Shown here in pieces: positions 1 through 6,146 of a DNA stretch of 9,682 nucleotides. This DNA is from JBBRLA01 sp038231615 (GTDB lineage: Bacteria > Myxococcota_A > Polyangia > Palsa-1104 > JAEUJZ01): NCBI GenBank assembly GCA_038231615.1, contig JBBRLA010000306.1, positions 1 through 9,682 of the forward strand, in the 5' to 3' direction. The notes below the pieces were generated by a model. It worked only from the letters and a program-made list of their open reading frames with translations. It searched no databases and was not told the DNA's origin. The position numbers and the translations under genes were made by a program. Numbering within the stretch: position 1 is the stretch's first letter; every line of letters begins with the position of its first letter.

Positions 1-135
1 CCGTTGGTAAAACCCCTCGGCACTGACCCACCTGCTCTTCTCTCCTCTGCTTCCAACATCCAGCACCTGCCGCTTGCCATGCCAGCAAGCCTGCCCCCGC
101 CGCGCTTGGCGCGCTACCCGTACTTCATTGAGCGC

Positions 136-702
136 TTACGTCTTTAAAGCGCGCTCCATTTCAATGAAAAAATCTTCACTAAGTTTCTGCTGTGACTTGG
201 GTAGCTCTAATTCATCGATTAGCATCTGCCGGTGTTCCTTAGGCAGTGACAACAGCAAACGACACCGGCGGACTTGTCCTCTTGTTAGGCCAGTTTCTTC
301 GGCAAGTTCCGCTTCAGAGGGCTCCTTGTTTCGTTCTTTCCTGAATAAATCGATAACCATGGGTAATTTATTAGCGATAGTAAAATAATCCCATTGTTCC
401 CGCAGTGCGTGAATGTTAAACATTAAGAGTAGATTTTGAAGCGGGCTAGGTCGCTCCTGCACTATTGCAGGCACAGACTTGAGGTTGAGTTTCTTGGCGC
501 AACGCCACCTTCGCTCGCCATCGATTAGAACGAATCCCGTTTTGTCCTGGTACACCGTGAGCGGCACTTGGATTCCATGTTTATTTATGGAAGCCATCAG
601 CGCCGCCATTTCTTCCGCACGGAAGATGAGGCGTGGATTGTCCGGGTTGCGGCAGATCAGGTCTGGAGGGATATTACGGAGACCACTCTGGCTTGCTGAC
701 AT
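136..702 (-). CDS. ParB/Spo0J-like DNA-binding protein (188 aa)
   Basis: The protein carries the ParB N-terminal domain: an NPDNPR box at about residues 19-24, a GIQVPL segment near 43-48 and the arginine-rich box DGERRWRCAK at 61-70. In CTP-dependent ParB clamps the GERR box contacts nucleotide. A helix-turn-helix follows at about 130-155 (AELAEETGLTRGQVRR). At 188 aa it is shorter than plasmid or chromosomal ParB (about 280-300 aa) and has no clear C-terminal dimerisation domain. No ParA lies beside it, so a regulator of a mobile element or an orphan ParB-fold protein is more likely than a segregation factor. I chose the ATG at 702 because GGAG sits 8 bases upstream. The frame stays open up to 867 and contains a CEYC...HH stretch, so a longer form is possible. 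Base composition is clearly less GC-rich than the right half, which suggests transfer. The family call is sure, the role is not. Confidence 0.85.
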   Translation of the reverse strand: MSASQSGLRNIPPDLICRNPDNPRLIFRAEEMAALMASINKHGIQVPLTVYQDKTGFVLIDGERRWRCAKKLNLKSVPAIVQERPSPLQNLLLMFNIHALREQWDYFTIANKLPMVIDLFRKERNKEPSEAELAEETGLTRGQVRRCRLLLSLPKEHRQMLIDELELPKSQQKLSEDFFIEMERALKT

Positions 703-710
703 TAGTGTCG

Positions 711-714
711 CTCC
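711..714 (-). promoter_or_regulatory. Ribosome binding site of the ParB-like gene
   Basis: GGAG on the minus strand stands 8 bases before the ATG at 702. It decides the start in favour of the 188-aa protein over the upstream in-frame start at 867, which has no comparable site. Confidence 0.6.
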
Positions 715-900
715 GATATCATCGGTATGATGGGAGAACAACTCACGGCAATATTCACAAGCATAGAATCGCCTTCTGCCCAAGGGCTGTGGCATAAGCT
801 GCGCCATCCATCCGAGGCGACGCGCACGGCATTCCATCAACGCCAACGAAGGTTCGAACCGACGCACAAGTGAGTATCATTGTCGCTTTTTCGCCGCTGT

Positions 901-912
901 GGGCTAAAGCCC
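901..912. repeat. Short palindrome GGGCTAAAGCCC
   Basis: A 12-base near-perfect palindrome with 5-bp arms lies in the 256-base gap between the ParB-like gene and the integrase stub. Similar GGGCT/AGCCC hairpins occur in REP-like repeats and at ends of mobile elements, but I see no second copy in the window. The rest of the gap (703-958) shows no convincing gene. Confidence 0.3.
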
Positions 913-958
913 GCTCGTGGAAATTTTAGGCGTTGCTGGCCGGCGCCGCAAGCGGAAG

Positions 959-1156
959 TTACAGGTCCCAAATCCGCCCGTAAGCGGACGATGGCGAGCC
1001 AGATGGGAAGGTGACGCGAACCACTGCATACCACTGCGCATTTGTTCCTTTCGTTGTCTGATGAGTAGCCTTCTGCTTCCATTTGCCGTCAAGATCCTTG
1101 AATTTGGCGTACCAGCTGGGGCGAGCTTTGGCCCCTCGATTGACGACGTATCCCAT
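959..1156 (-). pseudogene. N-terminal stub of a tyrosine (phage-type) integrase
   Basis: The first 40 or so residues (MGYVVNRGAKARPSWYAKF, then DLDGKWKQKATHQTTKG) match the start of many integrases of the tyrosine recombinase family, where this segment forms the arm-type DNA-binding domain. After about residue 43 the similarity ends and a stop follows at 66 residues. A complete integrase has about 350-420 residues, and the core-binding and catalytic domains (R, H, R, Y) are absent from the window. I chose ATG 1156 because a purine-rich GAAGAGAAG stretch lies just upstream and because homologues begin MGxVVNRG; an in-frame start at 1174 adds six residues. Its start lies within the end of the helix-turn-helix gene upstream. 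The integrase probably once moved this island and was cut by a deletion or insertion near 1030. Confidence 0.7.
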
Positions 1157-1475
1157 TGAACTTCTCTTCTTCAATAAAGGTGTGCTTATCGACTCTATCT
1201 CGCTTCGATGAGGCGACGTGGTAAAAGACCGTGCGGCGCGCGATTTTCAGCCACTTCGCCGTCGCCGCCTTGTTGCCACCCTCAGCGGCCAACGTTTGCA
1301 AGATGATCTCGCGTTGGGCTTCCGCCATGGTTGCGCCGACAGGGATCTTGATTTCGCCAGTCAGCGAGGCCGCTTGCTCTCGTAACATCGCCTGCACTTC
1401 AATCAAGGCGGCCTGTGCCTCATGGAGCGCGCTCACTACCACGTCAACACGGGCTTTTATGCGCTCCCGGCTCAT
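1089..1475 (-). CDS. Small Fis-type helix-turn-helix protein
   Basis: Residues about 1-38 are helical and rich in Ala, Glu and Gln, and could form a coiled coil. Residues about 50-88 (AQREIILQTLAAEGGNKAA, then TAKWLKIARRTVFYHV) match the Fis/NtrC C-terminal DNA-binding helix-turn-helix, in which GN-K-A-A-LxIxRRT is the signature. There is no receiver or AAA domain, so this is a stand-alone DNA-binding module of 128 aa, likely a local regulator. The last 30 or so residues (after VASSKRD) look like read-through and overlap the integrase stub by 68 bases in another frame, so an original stop near SKRDR may have been lost by a small frameshift. A GGGGG run about 5-9 bases before the ATG can serve as ribosome binding site. 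The ATG overlaps the stop of the upstream reading (ATGA). Confidence 0.65.
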   Translation of the reverse strand: MSRERIKARVDVVVSALHEAQAALIEVQAMLREQAASLTGEIKIPVGATMAEAQREIILQTLAAEGGNKAATAKWLKIARRTVFYHVASSKRDRVDKHTFIEEEKFNGIRRQSRGQSSPQLVRQIQGS

Positions 1476-1594
1476 GCGTGCCCCCGGATTGGACCATCGC
1501 CGGGAATGAAGTAGGCCAGGCTGGCGAGCGGATCGGTTTCCTCTCGTCTACGCGGTGCATAGCGGGCCGCTCCGGCTATGACCAGCACTTCCAT
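1472..1594 (-). CDS. Possible 40-aa ORF overlapping the helix-turn-helix start
   Basis: An ATG at 1594 opens a 40-codon frame (MEVLVIAGAARYAPRRREET, then DPLASLAYFI ending PGDGPIRGHA) whose TGA shares ATGA with the start of the next gene. Such a 4-base overlap is typical of co-translated genes. It may instead be only the last part of the broken gene described at 1472-1729. I recognise no family. Confidence 0.25.
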   Translation of the reverse strand: MEVLVIAGAARYAPRRREETDPLASLAYFIPGDGPIRGHA

Positions 1595-1729
1595 GCGATC
1601 GCGTACCCTCGGAGAAGATCGCCAAGTTGTAGTAGAGAGTCCGGCCCCGCCACGCCCAAGTCATTCGCCCAGCGAGCGATCGATGTAGTCCCGATCCAAC
1701 TGAGCGGCCTTTACGGAGACGATTATAAC
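1472..1729 (-). pseudogene. Decayed gene read in three frames
   Basis: Downstream of the TOPRIM-like gene, protein-like text jumps between frames: VIIVSVKAAQLDRDYIDRSL (1729 to the stop at 1661), then ARWANDLGVAGPDSLLQLGD (ending at the stop at 1576), then the 40-aa frame ending at 1472. Joined, it gives a run of the type SVKAAQLDRDYIDRWANDLG, which reminds me of the C-terminal part of nucleotidyltransferase-type (AbiEii-like or DUF6036-like) proteins; that likeness is from memory and weak. At least two frameshifts are needed. It could also be noncoding sequence with chance open stretches. Confidence 0.3.
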
Positions 1730-2487
1730 CGAGGAGGGTCGGGAGATCCGGGCATCTCCGCAAGAGCGGCGCAGAGTGCTTCGCAGCCCAGGAGCCCATC
1801 CACACAGGCCGCGAACGACTTGCCCAGCGCATAGACTTCGTCTGCGGGGTAGGCGCGCTCCGCGAGCGCCCGGTTGTGCTGCGCCCCCAGGCAGGTCCGC
1901 TTCTTGGGATAGGGCTCGTCGTCCAGGGTTGCGCGGTCACGCTGCCAGGCCAGAAAGACGTCCTCGTCTCGACCGCCGTGCTGCTCGCGACACAGGCGGA
2001 CGGCCTCTGTCGTGTTCTGGTAAAGCCAGGACTCCATGCACCAGAACGGCATTAGGACCAGCAGCCGCTGCAGGGAGTAGGCCGTCGGCGCGGGCCGCCG
2101 CCTCTGTTGCAGGAACATGCCTATCAGCCGGCCGAGTTCCTCCTTGAAAAGAGCGAACTTGGCCACGTTTTCGCTCCGCTTCCTCTCCGCCCAGGCGCAG
2201 TCGCCATCGATGTGAAAGATAACGAAGCTGCGGTCACCCTCCAGGAGCTTGGTGGCCAGCGTGCGCAGGAGCTTCTGCCGCAGGCTCCACTGAGGCCCCT
2301 TGGTGCTCTTCCACAAGTTGCCTCGCACCGCCGCCTGCGCCTGCGCGTCGCTGAGCGGCTGAAACGTGTCTTCGCGCGGGTACCAGCCGGAAACGATCAG
2401 CCGGAACATTCTTCGCGCCAGCGCGGAGACCGTCTCATACGCCTCCTTCCCGTTGTCCTCGCTGAGGACCAGGATGGTCAGGCTCAC
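1723..2487 (-). CDS. TOPRIM-like putative effector paired with the ATPase
   Basis: This 254-aa protein begins at a GTG that overlaps the TGA of the ATPase gene (GTGA), so the two are almost surely translated together. It opens with a hydrophobic strand and an acidic turn, TILVLSEDNGKE, with Glu10, and later has a second strand with an Asp pair, VIFHIDGDCAW, with Asp94 and Asp96. A Glu followed by a DxD about 80 residues on is the layout of the TOPRIM metal site. A third element, MPFWCMESWLYQNT (Glu152), resembles the E-W segment of RloB-type and DUF4276-type proteins. There is no signal peptide or membrane segment. By analogy with AriB (PARIS) and RloB it would be the nuclease or toxic effector released or activated by its ATPase partner. 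The fold and role are inferred from motifs only. The C-terminus (SPDPPRL) is polar and short. Confidence 0.6.
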   Translation of the reverse strand: MSLTILVLSEDNGKEAYETVSALARRMFRLIVSGWYPREDTFQPLSDAQAQAAVRGNLWKSTKGPQWSLRQKLLRTLATKLLEGDRSFVIFHIDGDCAWAERKRSENVAKFALFKEELGRLIGMFLQQRRRPAPTAYSLQRLLVLMPFWCMESWLYQNTTEAVRLCREQHGGRDEDVFLAWQRDRATLDDEPYPKKRTCLGAQHNRALAERAYPADEVYALGKSFAACVDGLLGCEALCAALAEMPGSPDPPRL

Positions 2488-3803
2488 CACAGGCCCCGGG
2501 TCTGCAGAATCTCGCCGACCTGCTGCAGGCCGACCTCGTAGGCGCTGAAGAACATCTCGGCCTCTGCCTGGGACATGTTGCCCCACAGAAGTTCGTCCTC
2601 GTCGCCCGAGTGCAAAAGTCGGCACATGACGAAGGTGCGCTTCACCTGCTCCACATCGGGAAAGCTCAGGTAGTCCAGCAAAAGCGGGTTCTGGCTGGTC
2701 AGGAAGGTCTGACGCTCGCCGATGGCCGCCATGCACTCCTCGATCCATTGGTGGTGTAGGCCGTTGACCAGCTCGTCGGCGACGACCATGTCCAGGTTGG
2801 CGCCGAGGTACAGATTAAAGGCGACCATCCGCTTCTGCCCGTAACTCAACTGGTCCAGCGGGACGATCGAGCCATTGCGCCGCGTGAAGAGGTAGAGAGG
2901 GTTGCCGAAGGAGTAGACCGTAGTCATCGGGCCTTTGACGTTTTTCTCGACGAGCGAGACCCGCAGTTCAACCTCGCGGAACTCCAGGATGCGTGCCACC
3001 TCGCGCAGCGCGGGCGAATCCCGGTGCGTGATACGAAGCTCTGTCAGGCTCGGATCTTCGAGGAAGCGTGCTTCGAGAAGAGCCTTCACGTCATCCGGCA
3101 GTTGTCCGGGCGACGACACAAACCGGTTACGCGGGCCCAAGGTTCTCAGCGTCAGCAGGGGGCTTCGCGAGTAGCTTTCTTCCAGCACCTTGAGAGACTC
3201 ATCGAAGCGCAGAAGTCTCTCCAGCCCGCGCAGGCGGGCTGCTGCCGGCTGCGCTTGCTGAGGACCAGGCGGGAGGCCAGTGGCTGTGGCCACATGAGAC
3301 GCGTGTAGGGTGATCAGTCCCTCTAGTATCATATCGACGAGAGTCCAATCGCCTGGACTCACCTCATACTCATGCACTTCCGATCCGACCTGGCCCCTCA
3401 TGCCGACGGAAGTTGTCTCCAGCCTTCCCTCGCCGGGCTGTCCTTCCAACTGGACTACCGCGCATGCACCGAACTCCAGGGCGGAGGACGCCCGCGAAGC
3501 CCTCTCGGCAGTGCGCTCATCCTCCGGAGGGCGGAGATCCGGTGCAGTCGGTGCCGCTGACGCTGTCTGGATATTCAGGGTCGCGTGTCCACCGGAGAAG
3601 CCCAACTCCAGCTCGACCGCCATCTCCTCCCGGCACAGTTCCTCCAAAGACAGCCGGAACAGGTTCGAGATCAGGTTCAGCAGCGTGGTCTTCCCCGTGC
3701 CATTCCGGCCGAGGAGGATGTTGTGCCCATCGCTGAACGCCAACTCCGCACCGGGGCGGACATTGCGGTACCTGTTGATCTTCAAACGCCGGAGCTTGAG
3801 CAC
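2484..3803 (-). CDS. AAA_21/SMC-like ABC ATPase of a two-gene system
   Basis: A 439-aa soluble ATPase. The N-terminus, LRRLKINRYRNV...LAFSDG, is the opening of RecF/SMC-type ATPases. Walker A is GRNGTGKT (32-39), the ABC signature is LSYGQKR (319-325) and Walker B is LDMVVADE (337-344) with catalytic Glu344. The switch region reads FLTSQNPLLLD (367-377), so Gln stands where many relatives have His. About 280 residues separate Walker A and the signature, with a polar low-complexity insert near 80-110 and no long coiled coil. No OLD-type TOPRIM domain is fused to it; the separate downstream gene supplies a TOPRIM-like partner. The start is GTG 3803, because an in-frame TAG lies at 3815-3813; there is no strong ribosome site. 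A perfect inverted repeat lies 17 bases upstream. In RloA, AriA and similar proteins the ATPase senses the phage and controls the partner; that role is inferred here. Confidence 0.8.
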   Translation of the reverse strand: MLKLRRLKINRYRNVRPGAELAFSDGHNILLGRNGTGKTTLLNLISNLFRLSLEELCREEMAVELELGFSGGHATLNIQTASAAPTAPDLRPPEDERTAERASRASSALEFGACAVVQLEGQPGEGRLETTSVGMRGQVGSEVHEYEVSPGDWTLVDMILEGLITLHASHVATATGLPPGPQQAQPAAARLRGLERLLRFDESLKVLEESYSRSPLLTLRTLGPRNRFVSSPGQLPDDVKALLEARFLEDPSLTELRITHRDSPALREVARILEFREVELRVSLVEKNVKGPMTTVYSFGNPLYLFTRRNGSIVPLDQLSYGQKRMVAFNLYLGANLDMVVADELVNGLHHQWIEECMAAIGERQTFLTSQNPLLLDYLSFPDVEQVKRTFVMCRLLHSGDEDELLWGNMSQAEAEMFFSAYEVGLQQVGEILQTRGLW

Positions 3804-3820
3804 GCGCCCATGCTAGCCCA

Positions 3821-3848
3821 GGCCCTGGCCGACGTACAGGCCAGGGCC
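3821..3848. promoter_or_regulatory. Perfect 10-bp inverted repeat before the ATPase gene
   Basis: The arms GGCCCTGGCC (3821-3830) and GGCCAGGGCC (3839-3848) are perfect reverse complements with an 8-base spacer, 17 bases upstream of the GTG start at 3803. This fits an operator for a dimeric regulator or a leader hairpin that limits translation. There is no T-run on either side, so an ordinary terminator is unlikely. Confidence 0.5.
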
Positions 3849-4085
3849 CAGAGCGGACGGCGGACAGGACCGGCAAGCGCGTTTCAGCGATGGGCGGCGA
3901 CCGTCGTGCTCGCGTCGCGGTGGGCCCGAATGCCGGCGGCGAAGCCGGCGATGATCGAGGGCGAAGTTACGGCTCCCCACCGCGCTGCGGCGCCGGCTCG
4001 GGGGTAGCGGAGCGGGGCTGCCCTGTTGAAGGCGGTTGGGGCGAGAGCGTTTCTGCGAAGCGGCCAAGTGCTCATCGTGGACCCA
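3849..4085. other. GC-rich stretch without a recognisable gene
   Basis: Frames are open on both strands here only because the sequence is GC-rich; none has family motifs, a ribosome site or a convincing start. The minus-strand continuation past the TAA at 4088-4086 reads WVHDEHLAASQKRSRPNRLQ and may be the broken end of the transposase fragment next to it. No promoter for the ATPase gene could be picked with confidence. Confidence 0.4.
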
Positions 4086-4181
4086 TTAGATGAAGGTGTC
4101 CCAGTCGCCGTTGTGCTCGATGCAGCGCAGATGAAGCAGGGCCTCGGCGCGCTCGGGTAGGATTCTCCTAAAACACGGTGA
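4086..4181 (-). pseudogene. C-terminal fragment of a transposase
   Basis: The frame between the stops at 4184-4182 and 4088-4086 reads RILPERAEALLHLRCIEHNG followed by DWDTFI. This is like the end of DDE-type transposases (ISKra4-like), where a segment of the form AEAxLxLRxxxxNGDW is close to the C-terminus. Only about 31 codons remain, there is no start, and the reading appears to go on beyond the stop. The family name is from memory; that it is a transposase relic is more secure than which one. Confidence 0.45.
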
Positions 4182-4200
4182 TCAAGAGCGCCCGCCTGCC

Positions 4201-4329
4201 TAGAGCGCTGAACAGTTTGATCGTCTAAGTACCTAAAAGGACATGTATTTCAGATAAATTGTAATTTTGGTTCGATCTCATAACCTTCCGTAACTACATC
4301 GGAATCTGGTTAAACCGTTCAGCGCTCTA
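4201..4329. mobile_element. IS630/Tc1-like MITE (129 bp)
   Basis: The two ends are TAGAGCGCTGAACAGTTT (4201-4218) and, in reverse complement, TAGAGCGCTGAACGGTTT (4329-4312): 17 of 18 bases match. Each end starts with TA, as expected for the TA target duplication of IS630/Tc1/mariner elements. The inside is AT-rich, in strong contrast to both flanks, and far too short for a transposase. It therefore looks like a miniature element moved in trans. It sits at the junction between the minus-strand island and the plus-strand chromosomal genes. No extra copy lies in the window. Confidence 0.7.
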
Positions 4330-4440
4330 GATGATCCTTGAATGCCTCCACCCCAACTACCATGACGATCAGGCGCAGTGTAAGGACGGGCGATGCCAAA
4401 ACTATGGGGCTGGTCGGGAGTAAGGTAGGGTTAGACCGCC

Positions 4441-5010
4441 ATGCGGACTCGCCTGACCCTTTTGCAGATCTTTGTTTTTGGGGCCCTGCTGGGCTCCTTC
4501 TTCGACTGGTTTCACACCCACGGCGGCGTCACTGCCTACCCGTACCCGTGGATCTTCGGGATGGCGTGGTGGACGCCGCCTTTATTCGGCGCGGCGGCCC
4601 TTTCGATTGCCGGGTCGCATGTCCTGCTGGACCGGGCCTTGGGCCGCCGCATGCGCGCCCTGCCGACCTGGGTGGTGGTGGGGGGCGTGGTGTATTTCGG
4701 GTGTTTCTACTACCTGAGCGGCTCCTGGCACACCAGCAACTTCGGCAAGCTGGCGGCGCTGCTAGCGGGGTGGGCGGTGCTCTTCGGCCTGCTCGACCGC
4801 AGCTGGCAGGGGGCCGTGCTGGCGCTGGTTACGGCATGGGTCGGCTGCACCGTCGAAATCCTGCTCACCGGGGCCGGCGCCTTCACCCACCTCACCGCCG
4901 ACCGCTGGGGAATCCCGGTTTGGCTTCCGGCATTGTACCTGCTCGCCTCCCTGGCGGTGGGCAATCTGGGGCGCAAGCTGCTTGCAGGGAACGCCCCACC
5001 CGCGCGGTGA
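4441..5010 (+). CDS. Bacterial INSIG-family membrane protein
   Basis: A 189-aa membrane protein with hydrophobic segments at about 8-22, 43-65, 77-92, 104-117, 124-143 and 159-174. Two landmarks match human INSIG-1/-2 (from memory): AWWTPPLFGAAA near 42-53 (INSIG: AWWVPPCCGTAA) and, in the C-terminal half, LLDRSWQG (117-124; INSIG FDRSRSG) and WLPALYLLASLAVGNLGRKL (161-180; INSIG ends in SWLPC...VTVGNIGRQL). INSIG proteins retain SCAP and HMG-CoA reductase in the ER in response to sterols; bacteria lack that pathway. A mycobacterial homologue, MvINS, has a known structure and binds a lipid in a central pocket, so lipid sensing or binding is the likely job here. A purine-rich AGTAAGGTAGGG precedes the ATG. 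It stands alone, 107 bases before the channel gene. Confidence 0.8.
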   Translation: MRTRLTLLQIFVFGALLGSFFDWFHTHGGVTAYPYPWIFGMAWWTPPLFGAAALSIAGSHVLLDRALGRRMRALPTWVVVGGVVYFGCFYYLSGSWHTSNFGKLAALLAGWAVLFGLLDRSWQGAVLALVTAWVGCTVEILLTGAGAFTHLTADRWGIPVWLPALYLLASLAVGNLGRKLLAGNAPPAR

Positions 5011-5117
5011 GCCGTGCCCCCATGCACGCCTGTTTCACGCCGGCAATGAACTCATCGATGTGACGGTGGCAATGTGTATGCTTTGCGCCGACGTTGGCAC
5101 TATCGTATACGGCAACC

Positions 5118-6146
5118 ATGACCAAGAACCCGCATGTCAAACCCCCCCATGCCAAGCCCCCCCAGTCCCACGTCGTCAACCGCGGGAACCAGCGCCCCGT
5201 CCGCCGCCGATCCGGCTCGCGGCCCGAGGACGAGGTCCTCATCATCGGCGCCTCCTCCAGCGCCTTCCGCGACCTGTACCACCGCTTCCTGTGGGTCCCC
5301 TGGCCCTTCGCCATCGCCATGCTTATCGTCTCCTACCTGGCCATCAACGCCGCCTTCGCCGCCTGCTACACCCTCATCGGCGGCATCCAGGGCGCCCGCC
5401 CCGGCGCCTTCATCGACGCCTTCTACTTCAGCATCCAGACCATGGGCACCATCGGCTACGGCGCCATGTACCCCACCACCCACCTGGCCAACGCCTTCGT
5501 CACCGCCGAGTCTATCGTCGGCCTGCTGATCACCGCCGTCGCCACCGGCCTGGTCTTCGCCAAGTTCTCCCGCTCCACCGGCCGCGCCGTCTTCACCCGC
5601 GAGGCCGTCATCACCCTCATGGACGGCCTCCCCACCCTCATGTTCCGCGTCGGCAACGAACGCGACAACCTGATCCTGGAAGCCATCGTCCGCGTCACCC
5701 TCGTGCGCACCGAACACACCCTGGAAGGGATGACCTTTTACCGCATGTATGATCTGCCCCTGGTCCGCGAACGCTCCCCCGCCGTCAGCCGATCCTTCAC
5801 CGCCATGCACCGCATCAACGAGCAAAGTCCCCTCTTTGCCAAAACCCCCGAACTCCTGGCAAAGGGCGAGGTCGAGCTGATTGTCACCCTGGTCGGCACC
5901 GATGACACCTCCCTACAGCAGATCCATGCCCGCCATCGCTACACCGACAAGGAGATCCTGTGGGGGATGCGCCACGCCGACATTTTGTCCGAATGTCCCG
6001 ATGGCAGGGTGGTCCTTGACCTGCGGCAGTTCCATTTGCTGACCGCCACCCGACCTACCCCTGCCTTTCCCTACCCCCAAAAGCCGGTCAGCCTCGACGA
6101 GGGCTACCTGGACCCCGAGAAGGCCGCACCCCGGGCAGGCGAATAA
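5118..6146 (+). CDS. KirBac-type inward-rectifier potassium channel
   Basis: A 342-aa tetrameric K+ channel subunit. In order: a basic, proline-rich N-terminus (1-38), an amphipathic slide helix FRDLYHRFLW (50-59), TM1 (about 63-87), pore helix FIDAFYFSIQTMG, selectivity filter TIGYG (111-115), TM2 (about 124-148), and a cytoplasmic beta-rich Kir domain to about 310 (LPTLMFRVGNERDNLILEA is characteristic). The length fits KirBac1.1 (333 aa). ATG 5118 is preferred to an in-frame TTG at 5094 since neither has a strong ribosome site and ATG fits family length. The polar tail (310-342) is longer than the core domain needs. Its TAA shares TAATG with the next gene, and a Ser/Thr kinase follows, so channel activity may be linked to phosphorylation; that is inference. 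KirBac channels are gated by lipids and pH. Confidence 0.93.
   Translation: MTKNPHVKPPHAKPPQSHVVNRGNQRPVRRRSGSRPEDEVLIIGASSSAFRDLYHRFLWVPWPFAIAMLIVSYLAINAAFAACYTLIGGIQGARPGAFIDAFYFSIQTMGTIGYGAMYPTTHLANAFVTAESIVGLLITAVATGLVFAKFSRSTGRAVFTREAVITLMDGLPTLMFRVGNERDNLILEAIVRVTLVRTEHTLEGMTFYRMYDLPLVRERSPAVSRSFTAMHRINEQSPLFAKTPELLAKGEVELIVTLVGTDDTSLQQIHARHRYTDKEILWGMRHADILSECPDGRVVLDLRQFHLLTATRPTPAFPYPQKPVSLDEGYLDPEKAAPRAGE

Noticed and set aside
851..860. GGTTCGAACC, like a tRNA T-arm that could mark an integration site
   Set aside because: On neither strand do the flanking bases form the 5-bp T-stem, and no acceptor or anticodon arm is present.
2488..2748. 87-codon N-terminal extension of the TOPRIM-like protein
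   Set aside because: It lies inside the ATPase coding frame and is low-quality Arg/Gly/Pro text; the GTG overlapping the ATPase stop is the natural start.
3585..4007. Plus-strand open frame running from inside the ATPase gene into the intergenic region
   Set aside because: No start signal and it crosses a certain gene in antisense; the part beyond the gene has no recognisable domain.
4259..4286. Possible -35/-10 pair (TTGTAA and TAACCT) inside the MITE
   Set aside because: Only 4/6 and 3/6 matches in AT-rich sequence with 16-base spacing; not enough to call a promoter.
5100..5825. 241-codon minus-strand open frame opposite the channel
   Set aside because: Composition is almost only Gly, Ala, Asp, Val and Glu, typical of antisense to GC-biased coding; the channel frame is certain.
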